Of a stretch of 64,000 nucleotides of DNA, positions 9,057-17,216 are shown one piece after another. This stretch comes from UBA2287 sp964479665 (GTDB lineage: Bacteria; Bacteroidota; Bacteroidia; Bacteroidales; Tenuifilaceae). Under the pieces are notes generated by a model that was not told where the DNA came from, ran no database searches, and saw nothing but the letters and a program-made list of their open reading frames with translations. The position numbers and the translations under genes are program-made. Where the stretch lies: contig CAYZNN010000005.1 in the NCBI GenBank assembly GCA_964479665.1, positions 62,001 through 126,000 of the forward strand. Direction: 5' to 3'. Positions within the stretch are counted from its first letter, which is position 1, and every line of letters begins with the position of its first letter.

Positions 9057-9818
9057 CTATTCGGGAAATGATTTAGCTATAGCAATAAAGTCGGTTGCAA
9101 CCAACGAAGCACCACCTATAAGGCCTCCATCCACATCGGGTTTCGAGAAAATCTCCTGGGCGTTATCGGGCTTACAGCTACCACCATATAGAATGCTGAT
9201 GCTTTGCGAAATAGAGTTTCCAAAATGATTTGAAAGTAAAAGGCGAATATGCGCATGCATTTCCTGAGCCTGTTCTGGTGTTGCGGTTCTTCCGGTGCCA
9301 ATGGCCCAAACGGGTTCGTAGGCAATAACAATTCGTTGCATTGACTCACCATTTAATCGAAAGAGAACCTCTTCTATTTGTTCCTTAACCACATTAAAGT
9401 GGCGATTTTCGTCGCGCTCGTTAAGTTTTTCACCGCAGCAGAAAATTGGCGTTAATTGGTGATTCAAAGCTAAATTCACTTTAGCCAAAAGCGTTTCGTT
9501 GCTCTCGTTAAAATACTCTCTCCTCTCAGAATGGCCTATTATAACATATTTTGCGCCACAGGCAGCAATCATTGCTGCGGAAACCTCGCCGGTATAGGCA
9601 CCCTTTTCCCAAGCAGCACAGTTCTGAGTCCCAACAGCAATTTGAGTATTTTCGAGGGCTTTTAATATTTCGGATATATGAGTAAAGGGTGGAGCAACCA
9701 CTAAAGTAACATTCTGTGGAAGATTCGCCGAAAGGTTTAGAACATCTTTACAAAGTGCAACTCCATCTGTAATTGTGGTGTTCATTTTCCAGTTACCTGC
9801 TACAATTCTATTTCTCAT
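9057..9818 (-). CDS. tpiA: Triose-phosphate isomerase
   Basis: 253 residues. It interconverts dihydroxyacetone phosphate and glyceraldehyde-3-phosphate in glycolysis. Seen: N-terminal GNWKMN (Lys11 site), the catalytic His in IIGHSERRE, the catalytic Glu in AYEPVWAIGTG followed by the flexible loop, and the phosphate loops LYGGSCKPDN and DGGLIGGASL. The start at 9818 (MRNRIVAGNWKM) is standard; the upstream ATG at 9857 adds an unconserved leader. Same-strand operon with prmA downstream and the ABC permease upstream. Confidence 0.96.
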   Translation of the reverse strand: MRNRIVAGNWKMNTTITDGVALCKDVLNLSANLPQNVTLVVAPPFTHISEILKALENTQIAVGTQNCAAWEKGAYTGEVSAAMIAACGAKYVIIGHSERREYFNESNETLLAKVNLALNHQLTPIFCCGEKLNERDENRHFNVVKEQIEEVLFRLNGESMQRIVIAYEPVWAIGTGRTATPEQAQEMHAHIRLLLSNHFGNSISQSISILYGGSCKPDNAQEIFSKPDVDGGLIGGASLVATDFIAIAKSFPE

Positions 9819-9890
9819 TGCTAAAAAAATTTGGGTTGATATTAATGTTCTATTCAAAAATATATCAAAAAATGGAAGTATATCTTAAAA

Positions 9891-10970
9891 TTACTGGAAC
9901 CTCACTCTTGGGTCAATTATGGTGTAAGCCAAGTCGGCCAGAAAGTTTACAATTACAAATACAATTGAGAATGTAATAACTGTACCAATCACAAGGGGTA
10001 CATCGTAACTAGTTAGGGCACTTACCATAATGTAACCCATTCCTTTCCAACCAAAAATGTACTCGATAAATATAACACCAGCCATTAACCCTGCAAACCA
10101 TCCCGAAATAGCTGAAACCAGAGGGTTCAAAGAATTTTTCAAAGCATGTCGCCAAATAACGCTGGTAAACTTGAGCCCCTTTGCTTTTGCCGTTCGAATG
10201 TAATCGTTTGAAAGAACTTCGAGCATTGAGCCCCGAGCCAGTTGGGTTACAACCGCTAAAGGGCGTATACCTAAAGTAAATGCAGGTAGTATTAAATTCT
10301 GTAACTTTAAGGTTGAGCCCTCTCCAAAATCGTCAATTTCCCACAAGTTACCGGTAAGGTTAAGCCCTGTGTAATCGCCTAACAGGAACGCAAAGACCCA
10401 CCCGAAAATAATTGCAGCAAAAAATGAAGGCAAACTCATACCTAGGGCCGAAAGCAACATAAGGCTTCGGTCAATCCAACTATTTTGTTTTAGTGCCGAA
10501 ATTATTCCAAAGAAAACTCCTAGCAGAGTGGCAAAAGCCATTGATGAGAAAGCCAACACAAAGGTATTGGGAATGGTATTGGCAATTATTGCCGACACAG
10601 ATTTACCACTCTGGTACGAACGCCTCAGGTAAGGGAATTTGAATGCAATTACCCTACTACCCGTAATTCCTATTGTAGCAAAAACATTATAATCTGAAGG
10701 ATTTAAATAAATGTAACTTTTTTCATTACGGGAATTATGCAACGAAACGGGTGAAAGGTCATTGATATACTTTAAGTACTGAAATACGAGCGGTTTATCG
10801 AGTCCCAAATCCTTTCGAATGGCATTCAGTGATGCTTCATCGGTTCGTTGTCCCATCATCATACGGGCCGGATCGCCGGGTATAAGATTAAAAAGTACGA
10901 ACACGAGCGATAGTACACCCCAAACAATTAGAATACTGTATAGCGCTTTTTTAATGAGTATTTGCATCAT
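9891..10970 (-). CDS. Dipeptide/oligopeptide-type ABC transporter permease (DppB/OppB family)
   Basis: 359 residues with an N-terminal transmembrane helix (ILIVWGVLSLVFVLFNLIPGDP, a family signature), a periplasmic segment to about residue 125, and five further membrane helices. The EAA loop that contacts the ATPase is seen as RTAKAKGLKFTSVIWRHALKN. It would form half of a peptide or nickel importer channel. No partner permease (DppC), binding protein or ATPase is next to it, so its partners must be encoded elsewhere. Its ATG overlaps nothing but sits 1 base after the mazG stop. Confidence 0.85.
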   Translation of the reverse strand: MMQILIKKALYSILIVWGVLSLVFVLFNLIPGDPARMMMGQRTDEASLNAIRKDLGLDKPLVFQYLKYINDLSPVSLHNSRNEKSYIYLNPSDYNVFATIGITGSRVIAFKFPYLRRSYQSGKSVSAIIANTIPNTFVLAFSSMAFATLLGVFFGIISALKQNSWIDRSLMLLSALGMSLPSFFAAIIFGWVFAFLLGDYTGLNLTGNLWEIDDFGEGSTLKLQNLILPAFTLGIRPLAVVTQLARGSMLEVLSNDYIRTAKAKGLKFTSVIWRHALKNSLNPLVSAISGWFAGLMAGVIFIEYIFGWKGMGYIMVSALTSYDVPLVIGTVITFSIVFVIVNFLADLAYTIIDPRVRFQ

Positions 10971-10971
10971 G

Positions 10972-11751
10972 TTAAGCTTTATCGAACTGTTTCGATTCTT
11001 CCCAAATAATATTCATTTCATCGAGAGTCATGTTTTTCAACGATCGTCCCTGTTTTATAGTTTTGCTTTCGAGATAACCGAAGCGTTTTATAAACTTTTT
11101 ATTGGTTCGCTCCAGTGCTGTTTCGGGGTCGACGTTAAAAAGTCGTGCGGCATTAACAATGGAGAATAAAAGGTCGCCAAATTCCGATTCTATTCTCTCC
11201 TGGTTGCCCTTTTTCACCTCAACTTTTACCTCATCCAGTTCTTCCGAAACTTTCTCCCAAACCTGCTCGCGTACATCCCAATCGAAACCGACTGCTCGTA
11301 CCTTTTCCTGAATTCTATTGGCCTTTATTAGTGACGAAAGTGATTTAGGAACACCCGACAGAACTGTTTTATTTCCATCCTTTTCCGACTGTTTAATTTG
11401 CTCCCAATTTTTTATTACATCGTCGGCCCCACTAACCTGTGTGGTACCAAAAACATGTGGATGCCTATATATGAGCTTCTTGCAAATATTGATAATTACA
11501 TCGGTAATATTGAAATGACCCGTTTCTGAGGCAATTTTTGAGTAAAAAACGATGTGCAAGAGCAAATCGCCCAGCTCCTTTTTAATGCCCTCCATGTCCT
11601 TTTCGAGAATCGAATCGGCCAATTCGTAAGTTTCCTCAATTGTTAAATTTCTGATGCTTTCAAAGGTTTGTTCCCTATCCCACGGGCATTTCTCCCGAAG
11701 TTCATCCATAATTTCGAGTAATCGTGTAAACGATTGGGCTGCGTTTTCCAT
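10972..11751 (-). CDS. mazG: Nucleoside triphosphate pyrophosphohydrolase MazG
   Basis: 259 residues of duplicated all-alpha NTP pyrophosphatase. It hydrolyses (d)NTPs to the monophosphate and PPi for pool sanitation and may influence alarmone levels. Seen: CPWDREQT, first metal motif EETYELAD...KELGDLL (about residues 33-65), and second repeat SEELDEVK...ESEFGDLLFS (about 170-200). First gene of the operon leading through the permease, tpiA and prmA; a TAnnTTTG element lies just upstream. Confidence 0.93.
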   Translation of the reverse strand: MENAAQSFTRLLEIMDELREKCPWDREQTFESIRNLTIEETYELADSILEKDMEGIKKELGDLLLHIVFYSKIASETGHFNITDVIINICKKLIYRHPHVFGTTQVSGADDVIKNWEQIKQSEKDGNKTVLSGVPKSLSSLIKANRIQEKVRAVGFDWDVREQVWEKVSEELDEVKVEVKKGNQERIESEFGDLLFSIVNAARLFNVDPETALERTNKKFIKRFGYLESKTIKQGRSLKNMTLDEMNIIWEESKQFDKA

Positions 11752-11772
11752 TTTTCGTTATTTATATGCAGC

Positions 11773-11780
11773 CAAAATTA
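11773..11780 (-). promoter_or_regulatory. Candidate promoter -7 element for the mazG operon
   Basis: TAATTTTG on the minus strand matches TAnnTTTG and lies 22 bases upstream of the mazG ATG. No clear -33 element is seen. Confidence 0.4.
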
Positions 11781-11854
11781 CGAATTTATTTACCGCAGAT
11801 GGGGGAATATTATTAACACTTGTGGTTAATAAATACCCAATTGAAAGGGCAGTA

Positions 11855-12652
11855 CTACATGAGTAAAATATCCTGCTTGAAAGGCAAAAACTTAACCTTA
11901 ACCTCCGACCCTATACTAAGGTTTAATAGTTGGGCAGCAAAACCGTTTCTTATTGCAAACTCTAGTAACTGAGCTGAGTTGAAAAGTGCTAAGAGTTCAC
12001 CTGGCAGTACCTGATTGTATGTTGTACTCAACTCGGTTACTCTATTATGGTAACTTTGAACGTAAATTTCGTAGGGTCGTCCCTTTCCAATTTGGTCGAA
12101 AAGTTCATTCGAAATATTACAAATTGCGTTGTAGTATGAGTCGATATAAATGATATTGCCAACAATAATATTATCCTCCCAGGTTGGCATAAGCATCGTT
12201 TTTGTTTCGAACTCACTAGTGGGCAAGGCAAATTGCTCAAATTCAATATTATCATTCATTTTCTTAAGCACTTCCAATACGCATTCAAGCGAATTAAAGC
12301 TGCTGGTTATTTCGTATTTGAGCGAAAACACCTTCTCAGGAAGCTCATTGAAAAGCAAACTAACAATTCCGTTGTCGGGTAGTAGAAAAAAATGATCGTT
12401 CTTTTCGAAGAAAAGAAATTGGGCCCTTTTAACTATTTCGCTATTAACCATAACCAAGTGAATAGTACCCTGCGGAAAATAATGGTAACTATGTTTTAAC
12501 TGGTAGGCTGCCCTATCCACACTATATTGGTTTACATTATGCGATATATCGATTATGCTGAGGTTAGGGCAATTGCTACAAATCAGCCCTTTCAGCATAC
12601 CTACATAGTTGTCGTTCTGGTACCAATCGCTTATAAGGGTTAAATGGCGCAT
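11855..12652 (-). CDS. SAM hydroxide adenosyltransferase / chlorinase-fluorinase superfamily protein (DUF62)
   Basis: 265 residues. Family members convert SAM and water (hydroxide) to adenosine and methionine. Seen: N-terminal LTLISDWYQNDNYVGMLKG (the family's D-x-YVG-x-KG), IIDISHNVNQYSV, and FPQGTIHLVMVNSE, where most members have a VDP motif; DNGIVSLLF matches the family's PDNG motif. The usual TDFG at the N-terminus reads SDWY, as in divergent Bacteroidota members, so activity is likely but unproven. Stands alone between mazG and the DUF4293 gene. Confidence 0.8.
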   Translation of the reverse strand: MRHLTLISDWYQNDNYVGMLKGLICSNCPNLSIIDISHNVNQYSVDRAAYQLKHSYHYFPQGTIHLVMVNSEIVKRAQFLFFEKNDHFFLLPDNGIVSLLFNELPEKVFSLKYEITSSFNSLECVLEVLKKMNDNIEFEQFALPTSEFETKTMLMPTWEDNIIVGNIIYIDSYYNAICNISNELFDQIGKGRPYEIYVQSYHNRVTELSTTYNQVLPGELLALFNSAQLLEFAIRNGFAAQLLNLSIGSEVKVKFLPFKQDILLM

Positions 12653-12866
12653 TCTTTACTCGTTCAATCCGATAACAAAAATGCTAAAAAAAGGGGAAAG
12701 GGCAATATGCCCTCGGTATTTCTATAAATAACCAAATAACTACATATATTACATTATTTTAGGTGCTTAGCAAGTGAGCAATGTATGAATATTTCATTTT
12801 CTTATTAAATTGAATTAAATTTGACCTTGTAACAAAATAAAATTATCTGCTAAAAAAATAAATGCT

Positions 12867-13331
12867 ATGATACAAAGAGTACAATCGTTGTTTTTACTTG
12901 CCTCAGCTCTTTTTCTTGGTTTTCTTTTCTTCTTTCCATTTGCCGAGTTGATAAGGAATACTGATCAAATACTTTTTCAATTAGATTTTAATGGTTTGGT
13001 TCCCCTTCTATCCGAAGGAGAAACTGTATTTAATGTAATACCACTCAGCATTCTCCTGGTAGTTTCCTTTTTAATAAATGTAATTATTATTTTCTTGTAC
13101 CGTAAGCGTATGCTACAGATTCGTTTAAGTGTTTTTTTAATAATACTACTTTTGGGAATACCTGCTCTTGCATACTACTACGTTCGAATGGCCCAGTCGG
13201 CGTTACCCGGTGAGGCCAGTTACGAAATTGTTTTTATTTTCCCAGTTGTAAGCGCAATTCTTGTATTTTTGGCCCTCCGTGCCATTGCACGCGACGAAGC
13301 ATTGGTTCGCAGCCTCGATAGGTTGCGCTAA
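12867..13331 (+). CDS. DUF4293 family four-helix membrane protein
   Basis: 154 residues with four predicted membrane helices (about residues 7-27, 52-75, 83-103, 116-138) and a short charged tail (ARDEALVRSLDRLR). The start MIQRVQSLFLLASALFLG and the tail are characteristic of DUF4293, a Bacteroidota-specific inner-membrane family of unknown function. Single gene, convergent with the hydrolase downstream with only 5 bases between stops. Confidence 0.8.
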   Translation: MIQRVQSLFLLASALFLGFLFFFPFAELIRNTDQILFQLDFNGLVPLLSEGETVFNVIPLSILLVVSFLINVIIIFLYRKRMLQIRLSVFLIILLLGIPALAYYYVRMAQSALPGEASYEIVFIFPVVSAILVFLALRAIARDEALVRSLDRLR

Positions 13332-13336
13332 ACTTT

Positions 13337-14740
13337 TCATTTAGCAACTTTCTTTTGAATCCAACTACCAATTAAATTGAGTGCAATGGGCGATATGGTT
13401 TGCTCAATTTGGCCATATTCCTGCGGTAAACCCGTTTTGCACTCCTGAAAAAGGTGGTTTAAACCAGCAAGTTTTCTAATATCATAGCTAGTATTCCCTC
13501 CCCTGTCTAATGCCGCTTGAATGGCATTTAGGTTCTTATCAGCAGGAACCTGCAAATCCTTTTCACCATTTATGGCCAAAACGGCACATTTCACTTTTTC
13601 TAAATCGGTCGCCGGGTTGTGCTTTATAAAGTTAATCATCCATGGCGAAGCATATTGCTTTAATACGGTATTCACTATTTCAACTTCCGACATATTCTGC
13701 AGATTCGCCATTTGGGGATTCTCCCTTACAAATTCCAGAACTAATGATGCAAGCTCATTTTTCAGCTCATCGGTATCGCTCATTGCATGAACTAACCTAA
13801 AAATTGCCTCGTTTAATTTCTTCGATTTTTGCATTTCCTCCTCGGTTATTCCCATTCCACGCACAATTAGTTCTTGCTGCAATAGAAGAAGTTCGCTTCC
13901 AGGAATGCCCGTTCCGGCCATTAGCACTATAAATTTTACATGTTTCGAATTTTTGGCTACCATGGGAGCAATATTTCCACCCTCGCTATGGCCTACAAGG
14001 CCAATCTTTTTCTTATCAACTTCTTTTCTTGTTAAAATATAATTAATGGCCGCCTCCACATCGGTTGCAAAATCGGTCGATGTTGCCGAAGCAAAGTCGC
14101 CAGTGGATTTACCAAATCCCCTATCGTCGAAACGGAGCACTGCTATTCCCTTTCGGGTGAGGTAATCGGATAAAACAAGAAATGGTTTATGACCGAGCAA
14201 CTCCTCATCGCGGTTTTGTGGTCCGCTCCCTGTTATTAATACAACCGTCGGGAATTTTCCTTTCCCCTCAGGATAAGTAAAAGTACCAGCCAGGGTAATA
14301 TTGGCCTTTTTATTCACAAATTGAACATCCTCAGCAATGTATGGGTATGGCACACTGGGTTCCTGCGGGCGCTTAACCAATTGCAAATCATCTTTTAAGC
14401 GTACCAGTTTAAGTTGAAGTGGCATTGCGGCTTGCACAAACACGCCCGAAACGGTATCAGCATGGATTAGCTTTCCCTCATAATCGAGCATTAACTTGGG
14501 CATGCTGATTTTTAACTTATTATTATCGAATAAAATTGAAGCAACTTCAATTCCGTAAGCTTCCTGTTTGGGGCTATCCATTGTAGCTTTTAAACCCTGC
14601 TGAGTTGTATCGATATTGAAAACTATTGGGAGATTGGTTCCGTGAATTTTAAGTTCACCTAACCATTTGCCAGTAATACCTTGGCCATAAATGTTGGCGA
14701 AAATAGTTACAACGAGAAGTAAACTTGATATGTGTTTCAT
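13337..14740 (-). CDS. Exported alpha/beta hydrolase (serine peptidase/esterase-like)
   Basis: 467 residues: signal peptide (MKHISSLLLVVTIFANIYGQ), an N-terminal beta domain to about residue 135, then an alpha/beta-hydrolase domain. Seen: oxyanion region ITGSGPQNRDE, FDDRGFGKSTG, nucleophile elbow GHSEGG (Ser about 250), acid in NGEKDLQVP (about 391), and His in GLNHLFQ (about 428). This resembles periplasmic S9/S33-like hydrolases that cleave acyl esters or peptides; the substrate is unknown. Monocistronic, with a hairpin-bearing leader region upstream. Confidence 0.85.
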   Translation of the reverse strand: MKHISSLLLVVTIFANIYGQGITGKWLGELKIHGTNLPIVFNIDTTQQGLKATMDSPKQEAYGIEVASILFDNNKLKISMPKLMLDYEGKLIHADTVSGVFVQAAMPLQLKLVRLKDDLQLVKRPQEPSVPYPYIAEDVQFVNKKANITLAGTFTYPEGKGKFPTVVLITGSGPQNRDEELLGHKPFLVLSDYLTRKGIAVLRFDDRGFGKSTGDFASATSTDFATDVEAAINYILTRKEVDKKKIGLVGHSEGGNIAPMVAKNSKHVKFIVLMAGTGIPGSELLLLQQELIVRGMGITEEEMQKSKKLNEAIFRLVHAMSDTDELKNELASLVLEFVRENPQMANLQNMSEVEIVNTVLKQYASPWMINFIKHNPATDLEKVKCAVLAINGEKDLQVPADKNLNAIQAALDRGGNTSYDIRKLAGLNHLFQECKTGLPQEYGQIEQTISPIALNLIGSWIQKKVAK

Positions 14741-14788
14741 AGCAATATGAAATAAAATAAATGGTTTAAAATCGAATAAACTCTGTGT

Positions 14789-14826
14789 ACCTCTGTGCTA
14801 TTAGTTTTATTGAATAGCACAGAGGT
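14789..14826. repeat. Long intergenic hairpin (14-bp perfect stem)
   Basis: ACCTCTGTGCTATT and its exact complement AATAGCACAGAGGT flank a 10-base loop. It lies between the zinc-ribbon gene (upstream on the minus strand) and the hydrolase gene. There is no strong T-tract, so it is either a weak terminator or an intergenic palindromic repeat; the word CTCTGTG occurs twice in a row in the 5' arm region (14781-14797). Confidence 0.55.
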
Positions 14827-14862
14827 TGTTTCCAGTTTCACTGTGAAAAAAGAGTAATAACC

Positions 14863-15081
14863 TTATCCTATAAAGAAATCGAGAAGATTCAGCGCCTTTC
14901 GCATGGGCACTTGGTAAAGTTCGGTGTATTTACATTTGGCACAGGTAAACGAAGTAAACTTACGATTCTGAATGTTAAAAATTTTGGTTACAAGGCCACC
15001 TGCCATGTAAACTTCACCCATTTCGAAGTTTTTACCTCCGCACTTTGGGCATGGTTGTTTCGATTGAACTATTGTTGTCAT
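14863..15081 (-). CDS. Small zinc-ribbon nucleic-acid-binding-type protein
   Basis: 72 residues from MTTIVQSK. Two CxxC knuckles are visible (CPKC at 11-14 and CAKC at 47-50) separated by a beta-rich VYMAGGLVTKIFNIQNRKF segment, the layout of the small COG3478-like predicted nucleic-acid-binding Zn-ribbon family. Its ATG overlaps the stop of the upstream ribbon-helix-helix gene by 4 bases (ATGA type), so the two are translationally coupled. Function unknown. Confidence 0.75.
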   Translation of the reverse strand: MTTIVQSKQPCPKCGGKNFEMGEVYMAGGLVTKIFNIQNRKFTSFTCAKCKYTELYQVPMRKALNLLDFFIG

Positions 15082-15275
15082 TTTTCTCTTATTGGGTTGT
15101 TTTCGTTGTGCGTTTCGGCACCTCCCTTTTTCCAACGACCAGCCTTTTTAAGAGCACTGTCGATAATCCATTCGAGCTGACCGTTGGTGCTTCGGAATTC
15201 GTCGGCTGCCCATTTTTCCAAAGCATCGAACTTGTCGGGATCGATTCGCAAAACGAACGTTTTCTTTTTGCTCAT
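15078..15275 (-). CDS. Arc-like ribbon-helix-helix DNA-binding protein
   Basis: 65 residues. The core KKTFVLRIDPDKFDALEKWA...RSTNGQLEWIIDSALKKAG has the beta-helix-helix layout of the Arc/MetJ (RHH) family: a basic strand that reads DNA as a dimer, helix A, the GQLEWII helix B. The tail is polar. It sits 2 bases after the SPFH gene and overlaps the zinc-ribbon gene. RHH proteins usually autoregulate their operon, and a 9-bp-arm palindrome covers the operon's predicted transcription start, so autorepression is a natural inference. Confidence 0.78.
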   Translation of the reverse strand: MSKKKTFVLRIDPDKFDALEKWAADEFRSTNGQLEWIIDSALKKAGRWKKGGAETHNENNPIREK

Positions 15276-15277
15276 GC

Positions 15278-16249
15278 CTACTGGTGTAGGGTACCGGCAT
15301 TTATAACCGGACTAGCCGAATCCTCGGAGCACAATACAACCATTAGGTTGCTTACCATGGCAGCCTTTTTGTCCTCGTCGAACTCAATAATTTTATCCTC
15401 TGCAAGTTTGGTAAGCGCAAGTTTTACCATTCCCACTGCGCCATCCACAATTTTCTCTCGAGCAGCAATAATTGCATCGGCCTGCTGACGACGAAGCATA
15501 ACTGCCGCAATTTCGGGTGCGTATGCAAGGTAATTAATGCGCGCTTCAACCACCTCAATACCAGCAATGGCAAGCCGTTCGTTCATTTGCGCTTCGAGAA
15601 TTTGGTTTATCTCCTCACCACTCGAGCGAAGCGTCATTTCGTTTTCAGTTGCTGTTCCAGAGTGGTCGTATGCATACATTCCTGCTACAAAACGTAAGGC
15701 TGCATCGCATTGAATTTTCACAAAGTTTTGGTAAGCCAACATTTTCTCGTTTAGCTTAACAACTCCCGTTGCGCCAGCAGTACCGATGGCCATTGAGGCA
15801 TTGTCGACATGAAACGAAGCTTTGTAAGTATCGGCAAGGCGCCAAACCACTACAACACCAATCATTATTGGATTACCCGTTTTATCGTTAACTTTTATTG
15901 GCTCTGCATCGAGGTTGCGGGCGCGAAGCGTAAGCTTCTTTTTAGCATAAAACGGATTCACCCAGAAAAAACCGTTTTCCTTGATAGTTCCTTCGTACTC
16001 ACCAAAAAACACCATTACTATGGCTTCGTTCGGTTCAATTTGAATGAAACCGGCCCAAAAAATATTATTAAATACAAATAGAATAACACACGCAACAATT
16101 AGAACTGCGCGTAGGGTATCGCTAATTTCTACTGCCTGGACAACCTGTACAAACATGTAAATTATTCCCAAAAGGAATAGAATGTTAAAAAGCAACATGG
16201 GAATTCCTGATAATTTAATTCCGCTAAAGTTTTCTTCGATTGTTTTCAT
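15278..16249 (-). CDS. SPFH/Band 7 (stomatin-like) membrane protein
   Basis: 323 residues: a cytoplasmic tail, two membrane helices (about 19-40 and 47-67), then an SPFH domain (FIQIEPNEAIVMVFFGEYEG, through NERLAIAGIEVVEARINYLAYAPEIAAVMLRRQQADAIIAAREKIVDGAVGMV). The late AIIAAREKIV segment is the flotillin/stomatin-like oligomerising helix. Such proteins assemble membrane microdomain scaffolds or regulate membrane proteases. No NfeD partner is adjacent; instead it leads an operon with an RHH protein and a zinc ribbon. A promoter with a palindrome lies upstream. Confidence 0.88.
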   Translation of the reverse strand: MKTIEENFSGIKLSGIPMLLFNILFLLGIIYMFVQVVQAVEISDTLRAVLIVACVILFVFNNIFWAGFIQIEPNEAIVMVFFGEYEGTIKENGFFWVNPFYAKKKLTLRARNLDAEPIKVNDKTGNPIMIGVVVVWRLADTYKASFHVDNASMAIGTAGATGVVKLNEKMLAYQNFVKIQCDAALRFVAGMYAYDHSGTATENEMTLRSSGEEINQILEAQMNERLAIAGIEVVEARINYLAYAPEIAAVMLRRQQADAIIAAREKIVDGAVGMVKLALTKLAEDKIIEFDEDKKAAMVSNLMVVLCSEDSASPVINAGTLHQ

Positions 16250-16267
16250 TTGGTCTAGTTTTTAAAA

Positions 16268-16288
16268 GTGATATTATTTTAATATCAC
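16268..16288. promoter_or_regulatory. Candidate operator palindrome of the SPFH-RHH operon
   Basis: GTGATATTA (16268-16276) and TAATATCAC (16280-16288) form a perfect 9-bp-arm inverted repeat with a 3-base spacer. It abuts the -7 element and spans the predicted transcription start, where a repressor would block initiation. As RNA it could also form a 5' hairpin, but the AT-rich stem would be weak. Confidence 0.6.
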
Positions 16289-16318
16289 AAATATATTATA
16301 TTAAATATATAAAGTCAA
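16288..16318 (-). promoter_or_regulatory. Promoter of the SPFH-RHH-zinc ribbon operon
   Basis: On the minus strand, TATATTTG (16295-16288) matches TAnnTTTG, and TTG (16318-16316) lies 20 bases upstream as the -33 element. The predicted start is near 16281, about 30 bases before the ATG. Confidence 0.6.
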
Positions 16319-16320
16319 TA

Positions 16321-16350
16321 AAAAAGTCGGAAATATTTTTCCGACTTTTT
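16321..16350. terminator. Rho-independent terminator downstream of the sigma factor region
   Basis: AAAAAGTCGGAAA / TTTCCGACTTTTT, 13-bp stem with a 4-base loop and T-run on both strands, placed just after the small gene that follows the sigma factor. Confidence 0.8.
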
Positions 16351-16367
16351 TATTTGCTATGAATCAA

Positions 16368-16556
16368 TTACTTAATGGACGCAATGATTCTTTCCAGAAG
16401 TTCATTGCTCAATCCGGGAAGGTTGTCAACATACTTCACAAAGTCGCTTTCAAGCATTTTATTGAATCGGATTCTTTTGAAATCGATAATGCAATTCTGA
16501 TCTGAATTTGGGAAGTGCTGGTAAACAAATAGTAAGGGAGTAAAGTTATTTTGCAT
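16368..16556 (-). CDS. Small hypothetical protein downstream of the ECF sigma factor
   Basis: 62 residues from MQNNFTPLLFVYQHFPNSDQ; a longer form would need a TTG at 16595. The C-terminal half (FVKYVDNLPGLSNELLERII) looks helical. No family is recognised. It lies between the sigma gene and a strong terminator on the same strand, which favours a real transcript. An anti-sigma role is not supported: there is no membrane helix and no HxxxCxxC motif. Confidence 0.4.
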   Translation of the reverse strand: MQNNFTPLLFVYQHFPNSDQNCIIDFKRIRFNKMLESDFVKYVDNLPGLSNELLERIIASIK

Positions 16557-16616
16557 AGGCAATGGAATTTGGGGACATTGTATAAACGAACCCAAAAGGA
16601 AAATATTGCCTAATCA

Positions 16617-17204
16617 TTATACAGAAAGTGAAAGATTACTTTCCTCCATAAGTTTCCGCATATTAATAAGGGCATACCGCATGCGACCCAAAGCAGTATT
16701 TATACTCACATTAGTTTGTTCGGCAATTTCTTTAAAGCTGAGCCCTACATAATGCCTAAGCAAAACCACCTCTTTCTGCTCCTCGGGCAGCCTATCAACC
16801 AGAGACCGGACATCATTAAGAACCTGATCGTAAACCAGGTCCTCCTCAATACTCTTTTCCGAAAAACGAGGAGAGTTGAAAACATCAACCGCACCATTGT
16901 CTTTCGAAACCATTTTCATTTGCTTTTCCTTGCGGAAATGATCGATAATTAAATTATGCGCAATGCGCATAACCCACGAAACAAAACGTCCGTTATCAGC
17001 GTATCGACCCTCCTTAAGCGATCGAATAACCTTAACAAAGGTATCCTGAAAAATATCCTCAGCTATTGTAGGGTTTTTAACAAGCAATAGAATATAGCCG
17101 TAAACTCTTTTATGATGACGACGAATAAGCAATTCTATTGCTTTTTGACTGCCTGACACGAACTGCTGAACGAGTTCATAATCAGATGGGTTGTGAAGTT
17201 CCAA
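16617..17204 (-). CDS. ECF-type RNA polymerase sigma-70 factor, TTG start
   Basis: 195 residues. Region 2 at about residues 22-95 (AIELLIRRHHKRVYGYIL, AEDIFQDTFVKVIRS, WVMRIAHNLIIDHFRKEK) and region 4 at about 130-185 with the helix-turn-helix LSFKEIAEQTNVSINTALGRM. It would direct RNA polymerase to a special promoter set. The start is TTG (MELHNPSDYEL), unusually marked by a strong Shine-Dalgarno AAGGAGGT at 17216-17209, 4 bases before the TTG. No anti-sigma factor is adjacent, apart from one unrecognised small gene. Confidence 0.9.
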   Translation of the reverse strand: MELHNPSDYELVQQFVSGSQKAIELLIRRHHKRVYGYILLLVKNPTIAEDIFQDTFVKVIRSLKEGRYADNGRFVSWVMRIAHNLIIDHFRKEKQMKMVSKDNGAVDVFNSPRFSEKSIEEDLVYDQVLNDVRSLVDRLPEEQKEVVLLRHYVGLSFKEIAEQTNVSINTALGRMRYALINMRKLMEESNLSLSV

Positions 17205-17208
17205 AACT

Positions 17209-17216
17209 ACCTCCTT
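17209..17216 (-). promoter_or_regulatory. Strong Shine-Dalgarno deciding the sigma factor's TTG start
   Basis: AAGGAGGT on the minus strand, 4 bases before the TTG codon. Strong Shine-Dalgarno sequences are uncommon in this phylum, where the anti-SD is occluded on many ribosomes. A second match, AAAGGAGG, lies further upstream near 17255-17262 without a start codon nearby. Confidence 0.7.

Noticed and set aside
14781..14826. CRISPR-like repeat
   Set aside because: Only one palindrome with no regularly spaced copies; no cas genes in the window.
16368..16595. Anti-sigma factor for the adjacent ECF sigma
   Set aside because: No membrane helix and no zinc anti-sigma motif; too short.
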